Positions 25,065 through 38,090 of a DNA stretch of 64,000 bases are shown here, one piece after another (within the stretch, counting starts at the first letter, position 1; each line of letters starts with the position of its first letter). Where the stretch lies: the NCBI GenBank assembly GCA_030062745.1, contig CP099847.1, forward strand, positions 28,444,923 through 28,508,922, in the 5' to 3' direction. Source of the DNA: Capitulum mitella (lineage: Eukaryota > Arthropoda > Thecostraca > Pollicipedomorpha > Pollicipedidae). The notes beneath the pieces were generated by a model. It had not been told where the DNA came from, searched no databases, and saw only the letters and a list, made by a program, of their open reading frames with translations. Both the position numbers and the translations under genes were made by a program.

Positions 25065-26299
25065 TTAACCCTCACTCAGCCTTATGGGGGCCGATGCAGC
25101 CCCCTGAGGTTTTCCAAGAATAACTTCCGAACAGTTTATTTGATCCACCTGAAACTTGGTGTACCTTCTCGGGCATCCTTCCCGCATCTTACAGTGAAGA
25201 AGTTTGTCCTACGTTGCCATAGTAACGAGCTATAAAGCTAATATATATATATATATATACATATCTGATATATATATAAGTCTGTATATATAGATCTGCA
25301 TATATAAATCTGTATATATATATATACAGATATATATATATATATCGATTCCAAATTGTATGTTCTACAAGACTATACACAGATTTAATAGGCTTCTGAG
25401 TAATACCAGTATTATCAAGGGTATAGCATGAGCTACGGCGGGACTCACGTTACTTTTATCTTTGGGAATGCGATGGAAAATAGGTATCGTAAAACAGCCT
25501 AAACATTCAGGTGCCTGGGGTGTAAGGAATCTAATGACATTAATTTAGCGCAGTTTGTCTTTTATTTCCTCAAAAGAGGGCACAATGCAACGAACGCCTG
25601 ACTTTTGCTCTCACGGGCGGAGCGGCGTAGGCCGCAGCGTGATGAGTCTACAATACCACGGCATGCCTAAAATTAGATTTTGTGGCGAACATCAACTCGA
25701 AAAACGCTTTTAAGGCATCTAAGTCGAGATTTTTAACTAATCCGAGGTCATTTTAGGCCATTGGCCTCAGATAACCTTGGACGACCTAAGATGACCTTTA
25801 TATGTTGTTCGACAATAGCGCTTGTTGACTGAGATGCAACATTTTACTTCAGGATCAATCATTATCTACAAAAATACGTCTGCATCTCCAAAATTCATTT
25901 AAACCGACAACCCCACTTGACAAGGATTGACCCAGCATGACCTGGATTGCACTCCATAGGTAAAAGAAAACATGTGATGAACAGATACCCAAAATTGATT
26001 GACGACCACCATGATACCCGTTTCGTTCCATCATCATTTATTCTTTGGCGTCCATTTGAGCTAAAACTAAAAAAAGCACCACTTTTCGCTAACTTTTGAC
26101 CTTTGACCCGATCCGAAAGGTCATCCGTAGACCTGAGACCTTAAAAAAGACATCAGTCGCAAGATCACGTCACGCGCAACACGCCGTCTTTTTTCCCGCG
26201 ACGCTTTAGGACGCACGATGTGGAAATGGCTGGGAAGGGGTCGCACCCCCCCCCCTTACGTCCGCGTTAGGCAAAAGGTCATATACGGACGAGGGTTAC
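25065..26299 (+). mobile_element. TTAA-flanked element, family E, copy 1
   Basis: Begins TTAACCCTCACTCAGCCTTA and ends ATACGGACGAGGGTTAC (last TTAA base changed). It aligns along its length with 49460-50731 (CCTGAGGTTTTCC, CACCTGAAACTT, CGTTGCCA, GATGACCT). It differs by an ATATAT microsatellite at about 25240-25350. There is no transposase. Confidence 0.75.
25240..25350. repeat. (TA)n-type microsatellite in family E
   Basis: Interrupted TATATA runs with CTGTATATATA units. Absent from the second family E copy, so it arose after the copies separated. Confidence 0.8.
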
Positions 26300-28440
26300 G
26301 ATGACTAACGGGAGCTGCCGGCCTTTGGTCGGCTCGCCCTTCACTAGCTCAGGATGATATTGCCCGTGACGACTTCTTCAAATCGCCGCAAAAACAGGTC
26401 TTGCGAGTCCCACACGACCTAAGACCGGCCGTACCATTGTGGCGGCAACGTGGCGCCGGCTCTCCAGGTCCTCGAATCGGCCGGCCCGTCTTTCAGGACC
26501 GCGGACCGGCCGGCCAGGCCTTCGGCTCGCGCCCGACAAAGCGAGGCACCATTAGGGCGGCGGTTTCGTCATCGACGCCGACTCCAATCAGACGCCGTCG
26601 GCGCGGCCCTGTTTTTGCACGCGCCGTCCCGGTGCCTCATTGACCAGCGCTCTACTTGAGACGGGGGCCGGCAACTGCGCCTGCCAACTTCGGCATCGAC
26701 CGCGGCGCCCTCTCACCCCCCCCCCCGCCTCTGGTCACTCTGTGACGGCGGCATAATCACAACGGCACCCTCGTCCCCCCCTGCTCGAGGCAGCTGATTA
26801 CATGGCCGCCGACGGGGTGGTAATGACGGCGACTCGCGGGCGGTCCGCGCTCTTCCCAGGCCCGTCAACAAGTGGCCGATCACGCCGGACGGGGGCCGCG
26901 TCAGCCAGTGGCGGTGAGGTGTCAGAGCGGCGTCGTGCAGCGGCGGCATGTTGGGGACAGTGCATCGGCGGTATCCGTGCACGCATATCGTACCAGTCAC
27001 GGCGTCAGTTGTTGCGCGAGACGCGACAGGTGACGCGCCGAGTGGTTTCGCAGCAGTCATGCTGTCAGTTTCCTGTCAGGCGTGTCGACACGACACCAAC
27101 ATGCGTCAGCGGTGTTAGGGCAGGGTTCGGCGGCATCGGGCTGGGCAGGAGGCGCCGGTCACGTGAGTCAGGCGTCCATGGCCGCGGTTAGCCGCGGACT
27201 CAGATCACTGAAAAAGTCCCCAGTCAGTCAACAGTCGCTGGGGCTTTCCAGCTTTATGAGTCTTCCGATTTCAGGTGCGCAATAAGCCACCGCCGTTAGC
27301 TGGCCCTCCGCTGTTCGACTAGTGGCCAGCGCTTCGAGCTGAAGAGGCGTCCACGGACGGCGCCGAGCACCCTGCGGTCCTGTTTTTCCCACGCCTGGCT
27401 CCCGGCGGCGATACCAGCTCGCAACCGCCGGCACTTCATTGACAACGGCGACAATGGCACGTCGACTCCGACCCTCGGATCGACCGTGAAGTCGGCCATT
27501 GTGGCGCGGCGGCAGACGCGGCGCATCTGCTGCGTGCGCGGCGCGGCGCGGCGGGAGAAGCCGTCGGATCAATGGCGCATTCACCAGCGAGTGAACGGCA
27601 ACAACTGCCGTAATGAGACACGTCGCCAAGACGGATTGGTGCGTTTGCATGTTCGCTATGGCAGCCAGGGACGAAGGGCGAAATGTAAAAAGGGAGCGAA
27701 CAGGGTACCAGCTGTTCTAAAAGACCTAGTTCGGCCTTATCTACAGCATGTCGTTTCGGCGCACCGCATCGAACGGTACGAGGAGCCTGTACAATACAGT
27801 TCTGCGTCCGAAATTAACTTGCATAAGAAACGACTTTTGAAACAAAGTTTGTAGTGGCAACAGCCATCAGGGTAAGCGTGATCTATCAAAGCAATGGCCA
27901 CCGTTTTACCATGGTCGTCTGGCGAATTTTCGCGCCGCATTGCCCGCTGTCGTGATTGCAGCCGGTTACACTCACTTGGCAGGACATTACCCGGGGATCA
28001 CAACTCACATTTTGTCAATTAAATTCATTTACGCGGGTTGCATTGGCAGTCGGTACGTGTTAATCATCGCCGGAGCTCCGTGCCGCGCCGGCTGCTACGA
28101 CCGCTCGTCACGCCAGTTCCGTGCGATGGGCGGCGTGCCTCTTCAACAACACGGCCGTTACGGACCGGTAACGGCCGTAACGGCCGCACGGCGGGCCGCC
28201 GCGCGCCTGTTTGTCCACTGCTCTGGCCGGCTCGAACCTGGCCTCGCCGCGTCGGCGGTCCGCCGCCGAACCCGGCACGAGGCGACCGTGCGGGGCTGAG
28301 GCAAAACAAAACATGCCTGCGTGACTTCCGAAACATTGTCGTGTGACGGAGCCGGCGCGCGGCCCGCGCCGTCGAGGTTTTGGACTCGCTCGCAAACTGT
28401 TCACCGTGTCGGCAGGTCGAGTGCCGGGAAAGCGACAGTG
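26300..28440. other. GC- and CpG-rich island
   Basis: Strongly enriched in GC and CpG compared with flanks. Many frames are open on both strands (for example 26802-27191 plus and 27228-27650 minus), a base-composition effect, and none shows a known domain. It may be a promoter or first-exon region of a gene not otherwise visible, or an old GC-rich element. Confidence 0.45.
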
Positions 28441-29859
28441 AGGGCTGCGTAGATGTTTGATGGTTAACTAACGACGTTGGTCTTATATTGAAACACCGGT
28501 ATTGCGCCACGTCCGTTCTGAAACAGCTGATCAGTCAGTGATCGAAAGACTTTCGGCAGATGTAGCAAATGAACTTCAGTAACATTGACGGAATGAAGAC
28601 AATACGACCGTTCACTCTAAGTCATCTACAATGTTTTTCCACTTTTTCGTTCCTTTTTGTTTCCTTTTGGTTTTTTTCGTTTTGTTTTCGTTTGCCGCTT
28701 TTACTTTTGCTAGGCTGTCAGAAGGGTGAGATCTTTTCTTTTGTGAGTGTGTGTGTTGTCATCACAATACGTCTACAGGCGACTTCCGAGTGCGAGAAAA
28801 GAAACGTGACCATCAAACGCCGTACATTTGTCGCCTTGCTGCCCTTGTTTGCCACTGCCGCATTCAATATCATGATCGAGAGATACGGTTCAGCACGCAT
28901 CAGCCGCGCCTACCAGCTGGGCCTGTTCTCAGTGCCACGCCGAAAGCGTTTCATTGTGCGAACGTGACGTGACTGCCAGTGACATCGACCCCGGAGCCAC
29001 CTGGCGAAAGGCGTTTGCTGTACCGGTCTCTGTCCTTTCTGCACAAAATGCGGGAGCTTTCCATGACAGACTACTCTAACATATATCTATGTTAAATGAA
29101 GTACGGCGACTACTGCAGAATTCTGGAGTCCCCCTATGAATAATCGAAGTGTTTTAATGTCATGCAGTAGTTTCCGGGCTTGTGTACGACATACGCGGGA
29201 AAAAATATCGTTTTCTTCATAGTATGGCAAATAAGAACAGTCGTGCTCATTTTGCACGTGAAAAGCTGTATGCATTATTGCCAGCTGAGGATTCAAATGC
29301 TTTACATTGGATTGGTGCACGACGTGTTTCATTATAAGACGATGCAACTGTTTTGCCATTGTCTATTACGTCCTCCCAAAAAATTCCCGAGCAGCACCAA
29401 AAATTTTCGAAAAAGCATCGCTCCTTTGTGTTCCTCTTTCCAGCCATCGCATCATTGAGTCCATTTAGTTTTTATGTCTTTTTCAGATAACCTTTCAGGA
29501 AACTGCCTCGGGTTTTTTCTAGAGTTTGTTAGATCCAATGGATGAAAAGGAGACTTTGCCAAACGAAAATAAACGAGGAAATCGACGTGACCATATTACC
29601 TACATGCCGCACTTACCAGACGCATGAGGGCAGTATGAACGGATTCCGCTATCAACACGGAACTTGATTGTGTGATTGCTTCCTCGCGTTATTCACAACT
29701 TCAGAACAGTCAACATCAGAAATGCCAAATTTTCAGCATCTCTTTTAGCACTGCAGTTGATTAAAGGCACATGAGATAGTGGCCAAGTATATGCCTGCAT
29801 CAACAAAGGGACTAATTTGATCGTAAGCAATATTTGTTGTCCTTTCGTTTGCTTTTGAT
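28441..29859. other. No confident gene
   Basis: A plus-strand frame at 28569-28967 has a hydrophobic, T-rich stretch (28640-28710) but no recognisable family. Nothing else is supported. Confidence 0.3.
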
Positions 29860-30051
29860 ATGGCCAATATATCTTTTTGCATCTTTCTTATTTTGGCTTA
29901 CCAGTATGGCACTTTTCTGGCATGTGTGGATGCTTTTTTTAACCCAGACATGACCGTAGAATGCGTGGTACACGATTTCTGCAGGTGTTGTCAGTTTACC
30001 GTCTGCCGTGGTCGGGGTCCTGTGTGTAGCTGCAAACTAACGGGCGGGTAG
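29860..30051 (+). CDS. Possible small secreted cysteine-rich peptide (63 aa)
   Basis: A complete short frame. Residues 1-25 (start MANISFCIFLILAYQYG, end CVDA) look like a signal peptide with a plausible cleavage after VDA. The remaining 38 residues hold seven cysteines spaced C-x5-C-x-CC-x4-C-x6-C-x-C. The CC-x4-C-x6-C core resembles knottin-type peptides of arthropods, though the first loop is short. A plus-strand AATAAA lies at 30252-30257, about 200 nt past the stop. There is no homologue I can name, and chance or a partial exon remain possible. Confidence 0.3.
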   Translation: MANISFCIFLILAYQYGTFLACVDAFFNPDMTVECVVHDFCRCCQFTVCRGRGPVCSCKLTGG

Positions 30052-30251
30052 TATGAACTCTGATGAAGGATTTTGACGAAAATTATCTCATGCGCAAGTG
30101 CATGCGATAATGTAAAATGTGATGTAACTAATGCGGAACCTGGACCTTGAAGTGGCGTAGGAAATGATCAAATACATGTCGGGACGCGTATTTGGTGCGG
30201 AGAGGGAGGGTGCTTGGCTCTTATTCACTGATGTTCTCAAAGAAAGAATGT

Positions 30252-30257
30252 AATAAA
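30252..30257 (+). promoter_or_regulatory. Candidate poly(A) signal after cysteine-rich ORF
   Basis: AATAAA in GTAATAAAGCGTC context. It is meaningful only if the 29860-30051 frame is transcribed. Confidence 0.2.
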
Positions 30258-32142
30258 GCGTCTGTGTACTGAATTTTCATTTTTTTGCAACGAGAAACAT
30301 AGAGATGACAGAAAGTCAGACTTTGCCCAATGTCATACTACTTACTCGTCGTACTGGCAGTGCTTTGCCCCATATAACATAGCACGAAGTAATTTCACCC
30401 AAATTGGTATTGCTCCTTTAAATGCCCAAAAATTATATCTTAAAAATTCCTCTAATTTGATGCAAACGCATTTGAGTTGCACGGCAATGGAAAAATCATC
30501 TTAAGTCTTTTCTTTTCATTAACCTTTAGGACGATAAACTAAATGTCGGCACAGAAATGTTCGCTTCAGGAATGCAACTTTTTAGTGGGTCGCGTTATCT
30601 GCGCATCCATTATATGGGGATTCCTAACAACTGCGGATGCTCGCTTCGCGGTGTTCATCTTCATAAATTCGCAAATCTTTAGGGTGTCCAGCCAGCAGTG
30701 GGGAGGCCGAAACACCCACAAAAGAACTCCCGAACCCACGCCGAAGCCTCCAACATGGCAAGTTTCCAAGTGTTTCGTCCTCCCAAAACGGATCGGCGCC
30801 ACCCGAGACGTTCGCAATCATCCGTCCCTGATTCGAAGAAATAAAAACACGTCCGACGTTAGCATTACCGTCTAAGTACTTGAGTTGCGTCTCGAGCAAG
30901 CCGCTAGTGCAGCAGAACAGCAAGCATTTTGTTACATGCATGCATGCATACATACCACCGGACCAGTGTAGACCTCGGCCGGGCGGCGTACAGCTGGGCG
31001 TGTTTTGAGCCGACAGTAGCCGTGGAGGACCATTCCAAGACGATGTTTTCCCTCCTCTACTACACTCGATTTGGAGCTAGCCCAGGGCTACGGAGGCAGT
31101 AAAGTCTCATTCGGCTGTTTTGTCGGGAAATCGCTGGCCTCGATGGTACAACTTGGGGACGAAACTGATCCAGCGATTGCCATAGGATTCCCGCTTCAGT
31201 CAATGTCCTGTGTGGCATCGAGCAATGGGATCGTAGCCCCATTGCAGTTGCATGGATATGTATTTTCCATGCCACTGTCCCCTTATAAACGCACCCTGCA
31301 AAACATCTGGGTTTAATCCGATTGGTTTTATCACACATCGCTTTGCGTTAGATGCATGTCGTAATGTACCTCATTTTCAGCACTATAAACGTTCCAATGA
31401 TTACCCTGTCCTTAATCGAGTCGAAGATGTATCCTATGGTCACATTGGTTCGAACTAACTAGCAGACAAGTAAGACAAGTCCAACGCCCTTTCCAACCAG
31501 CTCGGCACCGCGTTCCGGGCAATGGCACCAGCCTGGAATTCATGAAGTAATTTTCCATTCAGCCCGTCGCCGATTGTCCTTGTCGGCTCTTTTCACTTTA
31601 ATACGCCCAGTGCCTCACTTCCAGCTGACAAGCAGCGATGCAAGCCACGAGCAAATTGGTCCCCCGGCGATAACGTTACCGCCGTGGAGGACATGCCGCC
31701 GGTGGTGTGCACCGCCCTCTTGATGTGCCGTACATCGGACACTTTGGGTCCGAGAGCTTCTGTCGGCTGGAACGGAGGCCTGATAACGGTTGACAGTCAT
31801 GTATTGAAAATAACATATGCATTCCATTGACCTTGCCACTTGTATGAGGTGGCTTGGAGTCGGGACAAAACATTCCATCGGAAATGGCGCAGTTCCGTAA
31901 AGTGAGAACTCCTTCGGAAGTCGAACAAGGTGTATTCACGTGTATCATGCACTACTCAACATCACGCAAAACATTATATCAGTGCTCGGTCAAGTCGCTC
32001 TTCAGCAATCATACCTTCGAAAAACTTTTCCTAACGAGGTTCTAAATCAAGCTCAAACAAACTACTTGTATTTGAAACGACCTAAATGTGTCTGATTTCA
32101 ACACATCGTATAAGACTTGCGTCACCGTACGCCTCCTGCGTA
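30258..32142. other. No recognised gene
   Basis: Several 80-110 codon frames overlap on both strands at 30543-30953, 31060-31338 and 31615-31948. None has a domain, signal peptide or splice-supported extension I can identify. Confidence 0.3.
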
Positions 32143-33429
32143 TTAACACCCGCAGTGGAAAGGGGTTTCGCACTAACGTGCACTGGAAGGGGACACTTTT
32201 GCGCCCCCTCCGATCTCGGAAACGGAAAGAGCTAGAGACATGAAGTTTTACGGATAGGGTGGGGCTTTAACGATTTACATTGTGTGCAATTTTCATTACC
32301 ATAGGTCAATATCTTCAAGGTCAAATGGGATAAAAAAACAACTTTGGACACTTTCTCGTGTAAATAAGGGCGCTTCACGCGTCTTTTGGATTATGTTTAG
32401 TGAAGATAGCTAACATCGATACGTTTGATCACTTCTAGCGTTTACGAACCTCCGCAAGATCAAAAGAAGTGAAGAGAGGTCATTGACCTTAGATGAAGTT
32501 TTTTTACCCAAAGTAAGTTTTATGTCAACTGTCCGCGCTAAAGCTGTTTCGTTATAATAAACCCAATTACATGGCTTGAGCGCTGTAAAACGTAAAATTA
32601 TATGTCTATGCATATGTAGACATACTTATGCATGTATGTAGATATATACATCTATATACATATGAGAATCAATGTGCCAAATGTGTTTTTAGTAGGGTCT
32701 TTGAATGCATATTTCGTAGAAATCGGCATATTGCAACTTAAATCTGGACCAGGCCACAAAAATTTACCCTTGACCTTTGATGGCCTTGACCTGCGCGGAC
32801 CCTGGTATCTATAAGAGTATCAATGTAAGCATACGTGTTTTTATTAGGGTCTTTGAATGCATATTCCATGCAGATTGACAAGTCGCAAAGCAAATCTTGA
32901 CCAGCTCACAAGATATTTGACCTTGACCTTTGATGGCCTTGACCTTCACTGATCCTGGCATATGCAATCGTATCAGAGTGCGCCCACGTGTTTTTGTTTG
33001 GGTCTTTGAATGTATATTACCTACAAAACGACATGCGAACCTGGATCAGGCCACAAACTGGTTGGCCTTGACCTCTGATGACTTTCACCCTTACTGACTT
33101 TGGCTTTGGATATGATATCTATCACTTATGCCCGAATGATGTGTTGCCCGACTGTGTTCAAATGGTAATCTAAGGTAGAGAGTCAGTCCTTTCACAAAGT
33201 TCCCATTTGTCGGCGACAAAAGTTATTTTCGTCATGCTTGTTTGACTTCAAATGCTTCAGGCTTCAAAAATTTCCGTCCGATTTTCGATTTTTCTGTGTC
33301 AGTCGACGAGCTATTCAGTTGCCATAAATGCCGCAAAGTAGCAGCAACCAGTTCCCATCCGTTCTCAAGATTCCGGAAAAAAAAACAGACAGGGGGACAC
33401 AGAAAGACTCCTTCCAGTGCCCGTGTTAA
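32143..33429 (+). mobile_element. TTAA-flanked element, family G
   Basis: Left end TTAACACCCGCAGTGGAAAG; right end, read inverted, TTAACACGGGCACTGGAAGG. TTAA is present on both sides. TGACCTTTGATGGCCTTGAC motifs recur inside, in three tandem units. There is no transposase. Confidence 0.65.
32660..33120. repeat. Three tandem ~153-bp units inside family G
   Basis: Each unit has GTGTTTTT, GGGTCTTTGAATG, a CCAGG/CAGCTCACAA segment, then TTGACCTTTGATGGCCTTGA. GGGTCTTTGAATG recurs at 32695, 32847 and 33000, giving a period of 152-153. Confidence 0.8.
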
Positions 33430-33575
33430 TGCAATAAGTCGCATCCGTTGAAGCGGAATGTTTCACCTTAACACCTGTGATGACCTCAGGTAGCCATGTT
33501 GTAGCCTGCAGTTCTAAACACCAAACTGTAGTGTACATTATGTCTATGTGTGCAGAAATCGACACTAACCGAGGT

Positions 33576-34779
33576 TTAACCCTATTCCTGTATGCGAGAG
33601 GTAGCTTCAGAAGGCTCTTACTCCTGTTTTTTACCGGATATGCAGAAAATTTCTGAAGCAGTTTGAAGGAGCTTCGTGAGTTTTCCTACCTTTTCTTTCT
33701 ACGCATTATGCCTTAATTCATCGTCATATTTTGTTCAGGGGTAAAGCCAGGGAACAGTTTTCAGGGACATCTCAGGCCTTTTTTTGCACTGTTAAAGATA
33801 AAAGATAGATGGCCGTCAGAAATAGAATTTTTCAAGTAGAGTATAAAAGTTTCTGTGAGGGGAAGGTAAATAGCAAGACAAACACATAGAAACATTTTTG
33901 TTGACCTGCAGTCCCTTTACAAGGTCGGGTCAATTATTTTACGTAAATATATTTGACACTGGTTGTCAAAATGCAAACTTCAGAACAAATATCATTCAGC
34001 ACATTATGCTGTTCACGTGTTTCAAATTTTAGGTTGAGATCAGACAGATACACGGGTCTATGACCTAAAATGCTCGCGCGTGTGCCCTATATCACGGCGG
34101 CTATGAACGAACCTTTACAAATGTAGTCAATTCAAATGTTTCGAATCGTTTTCAAACACTACGAAATAAATTCAAATCCATTACATGTGACTCTAATGTC
34201 ATTCGAGTTCATTTAACGTCAAAGTTCGTAAGTTGACTTGATACCTATGCGACAATGATAGCTCCCATTTCTCATGTCCCTGACGCCGCCTACGCGAACA
34301 TTTCAGAAGAATCTGAAATAATTTGTACTGAAGTACAAGATGACTAGGTAGGATAATAGATGGTTTTAACTTTTATGTTAATTCAGTTTCATAAAATACT
34401 CCTCCCATTTTCCAAGCCTCGTGGACGCCTATGAATTCTCCCACAGTTTGAGACGTGTGGGCCAATGGAAAATTTTTGTCGATTGACTCTCGATGTATGC
34501 CAGTTACATCACAATGGGTCCATAAACATCGGAGTTATAACAAATAAAAAACTACCTCCCTTTATACCCCTTTAGACTACCCCTGTATCCAGTCCTTTTT
34601 AGATTTTCAAAACCTTTTCTTATAAACCTGTAGTTTACCTAATGGCAAATCAATTGTCATTTGCTGCGATGAAATCGGACGAGTGGTTCTCAAGATCTTC
34701 GGGGGGGGGGGGCTGACGGATGAGCCCTCCTCCCATACGGGAAAGCTCCCTAACGTGATGGGTGTGGGAATAGGGTTAA
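33576..34779 (+). mobile_element. Family A, copy 6, old
   Basis: Both ends are recognisable (TTAACCCTATTCCTG ... GTGGGAATAGGGTTAA) but the interior is considerably more diverged than copies 1, 3, 5 and 7. Confidence 0.75.
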
Positions 34780-35837
34780 ACCGATTTCCCATGGATTTTC
34801 CGTGTGTCCTATTCGGCCGACATAGAAGACAACATGACCAACATCAGCAAGGCATGACTTCTACGTACGAACACTTTGACTTGGTTTGATTTTGTTGACC
34901 TTAACTTGATGGATGCAGATTTGACCTCCGCTCCAGAGACATTTGCAACGTGTTTCAGACAAAACAAATTCCTACACATTCATGACGAACACGCCACTTG
35001 TCGGCACAAAAGTGCACCGTTTTCCTTTATTGTTGGCCCTGCGCGTCACGGCGCTCTTGCCCGCAAACCCCGTCTGGGGAGTGGGGTCGGTAGTCAGTTT
35101 GACCTCTCTCCTGAAATTCAAATTAATGGTGATCGAGGACTGACAGTAACACCACTAGATAGCCTCGTTCTTGGTCATTTTAAAATCACCTTATTTGGCG
35201 TACTTTGCGAGTTACATCTTTGGTCAAGTCAGGTCAAATGGAGGCATGTTATGATCATGTTACAGGCTTGCTTGCCAACCACCACTTATTATCGGTTTGG
35301 TAGCCTTGAGTGAGTTAGGAACACGAGTACGGCTCAGATATGCTCTTTATAGATATGTGATGTTATTTAAAATGAAAGACATCCAAAAGTCACCCGAGGA
35401 CATCCCAGTTCATGGTTCTCGCTGGTGGTTACCTGCATTTACGACATGTCCAGGCGGTCGTCACCGGGCTTCAACCATATCTTCGGAAGTCACGGTCCGA
35501 TAAAAAAGAACATGAAACGGCTTTAACATCGTTGATCATTGATGGAAGGTAGCTGTGAATTTCGAAAACTTGAGTTAAATCGTTCAAAAGATATCCTAGC
35601 CAGAATTGACTGAGGGTCAAACTGATCCCGCCTCTCAAGACGGCGTGGCTTGAACTTCGTCTTATTTGCAAACTTTGACCTCAAGTGCCCTTTTCTCTTT
35701 CCGCTCAGATAAACCAGATTTTCTATTTACCGCGAACACTTACACAACCCATTACCTCGAATACACAGGGCGGACAGGCAGAAATGGAGGGTGACCCGAC
35801 GAGGATAAAGCCCGATTTGGCACTTACGTTTCTTCTC
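34780..35837. other. No recognised gene; contains TGACCT motifs
   Basis: Short frames only. Motifs such as TTTGACCT and GGTCAAGTCAGGTCAAA suggest a further decayed TTAA-type element, but no termini were found. Confidence 0.35.
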
Positions 35838-36909
35838 TCAACCCGCCATTGATTGGGAGGCAGTTTGACGTCCCCTGAAGTTTTTTGGAAGATTGCGAGA
35901 GAAATCCAGCGTCACAAAACTTCGTGTACCTTTTGTGTGATCTTTTTTGCACCTTGTGTCAAAGTTTTGACCTCAGGTCAAGTCAGATGTCTGACCTAGG
36001 TCAGGTCAATCGCACCTATCTCAAAAAAGCTTAAAGTCCTGTAACTTTTTTGGAAAACATGATATCACGATAATATTTTCAGGTATTAGAGGTGTTAAAA
36101 GATGCCCTAAATCCGTTATCTAAGGTTTTCGGAATTTTCCGGATAATTTACCTAAGGCCAGCACCATTTTTAAGACATGCTGTTTTTGGAAATAGACGGA
36201 ATTTTTTAGGACATTTTTAATGTGGGGCGATGCAGACATCTAGTTACTGTCAATGGGCAAAGCATCATTGACTCCCAGCCATTGACCTGAGGTCAGGTCA
36301 AGAACAACTGTTATGAGTCAAAATGCACCGCCGTCAAAATCGGCGATAAATTGCACAGAACAGGTAAAAAATAGCGGAACTGGCTCACACAGTAGTACGT
36401 AATATCAAGAAGTTCAAAAAATTTTGAAAATTGGGTATTCTGGCAATGATAAAGCTCTGGCGGATAGAGCTCCGCCAGTTGTGTAGACTGATAACTAGTG
36501 ATTTTTTCCAAATTTAAACATGAGAAACCATCACAAGAACCATAAGGACTAAAAAAATGTTACATGCAAAGGGTTATGTGGAAAAAATAAAGAAACTTTA
36601 AAATTAGTTCCCGTTAATTCCATACTGGGTTCTGCTACGGCGCTCGCCGGCAGTCGGCGCGAAAATCGCCGTGTATTTAACTCAGCGTTGCGGCGTGTAT
36701 TTTGAACAAATCAGAGAAATTAGGTCTGAATGGCACATGTGGAATTTTATCTGTTCGTTGGTGCCTTTACCTAGACTTATCTAATCACAACCCTTGAGAT
36801 CCAGGCCCTTATCGTGCGACCAACCGTTTATGAGTTAGAGGGGGGCGGTCAGCCGCCCCCTCCCCAGTTGAGCGTGATCGGCGCCGAGTGCCAGTCGGGC
36901 GTGGGTTAA
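35838..36909 (+). mobile_element. Family B, copy 2
   Basis: Starts TCAACCCGCCATTGATTGGG (first TTAA degraded) and ends GTCGGGCGTGGGTTAA. It aligns with 4268-5497 through AAAGTTTTGACCTCAGGTCA, CCATTGACCT and GAAACCATCACAAGAACC. Confidence 0.78.
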
Positions 36910-38090
36910 AAAAAGAGTTATGATGAAGCCCCCGACAGCCTGCCATCGTCCGGATGGTTTCGTCGTCGGCCGGCTGACCTGTTCCGTCACCTCGACCGAC
37001 CACGCGCCATCCGACCGGCCCGGCCTGTCACGATCGTGACCTGTCACGGGTCACGGGTCGGCCGGCCCAGCCTGTCGTCCCCTGATCCGGTCTGCCCCGG
37101 CCGGCCCGAGCCGTCGCCGCGGACGCCGATGTCCCTTTTGGATGGTGCGCCGACCGACGAGCGCCGGGCTGGTTCTGGGCAGGAGATAACCGGGCCGACC
37201 CGGCTGGCGTGGTGTTAGGCGGGTGGAGGTGGTGTGGTGTTAGGCGGATCGTCACATTAGGGCAGTCGGCGTTTCCTGTTTGTTTGTTTGTTGTTGCTGT
37301 TGGTTTTAGTTGTTTGCTCCCGTGTGTTGCTTTAAGTGTTGGAAAATGGTCGATGCTTGCCGCAACACCAAGTTCTTATCCTTTTCTTATCCATGTCTTC
37401 TGTCACTGATATATCTGCTTTTTAACCGCTCGCCACCGCTGTGTTTCACCCCTGTTATGCTTTTGCTTCTGCTTACCTCAGCGTTATGTTACATAACGCT
37501 CGATGCAGCTGTGTGTTACCTCAGTGTTCTTTCTCACTATTGCATTCTGTTATAAATTAAAATAATTGGACTACCGGTGAACTCCGACAAACAAAGAGCA
37601 ATTTGTCGCAATACTTGAGCATTATATTTTGTCTGCAAATGTTGCAGTTATGTGGCATCACATTTGGATTTTTACCCGCAAATGCACCATTATAAAAATG
37701 GCTGTCGAATTTTTGGTGCAGGCATAAACTGGCTATTGTAAATATGACTTCCGTATTATGTGCTACGTGCAGACACATTTATTCCAAGCACACATACCGG
37801 CACATACCTGACAGCCACGCGACACAATGGTACAATGAGACATTAAAACACAGAAGCAACTGACACCATCGCTTTCAGGGGACACGAATTCGAACCTCGG
37901 CAGTGCAGGGCCGGGCTGTGGCATTGCCTAGTGTTTACGGGTGCGAGTCGGCGGCGCCCGACTTATCCTGCGGGGCAAAGGCGCACCGAATTTATCCTTG
38001 GGCCAGCATTTCCGCGCGGGACCACTGAGCTTCGGAGTTTTCGTCCGCAGCCGATCCGTTTGTACACAGCTCGGCGCGCCAGATCACAAT
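36910..38090. other. Intergenic / 3' flank of aminopeptidase P
   Basis: 36910-37260 is GC-rich with CCGGCC repeats. 37270-37310 has GTTT/GTTG repeats. 37310-37560 is T-rich with a hydrophobic chance frame. The last 300 bp is probably the 3' UTR of the minus-strand gene. Confidence 0.4.
37778..37783 (-). promoter_or_regulatory. Candidate poly(A) signal for aminopeptidase P
   Basis: AATAAA on the minus strand, about 310 nt past the stop codon. It is the only hexamer noted at a suitable distance in this 3' flank. No cleavage site could be proven. Confidence 0.45.

Noticed and set aside
37880-37920. B-box-like GGTTCGAATTC on the minus strand
   Set aside because: No A box or tRNA fold was found at the required distance; TTCGAA is palindromic and common.
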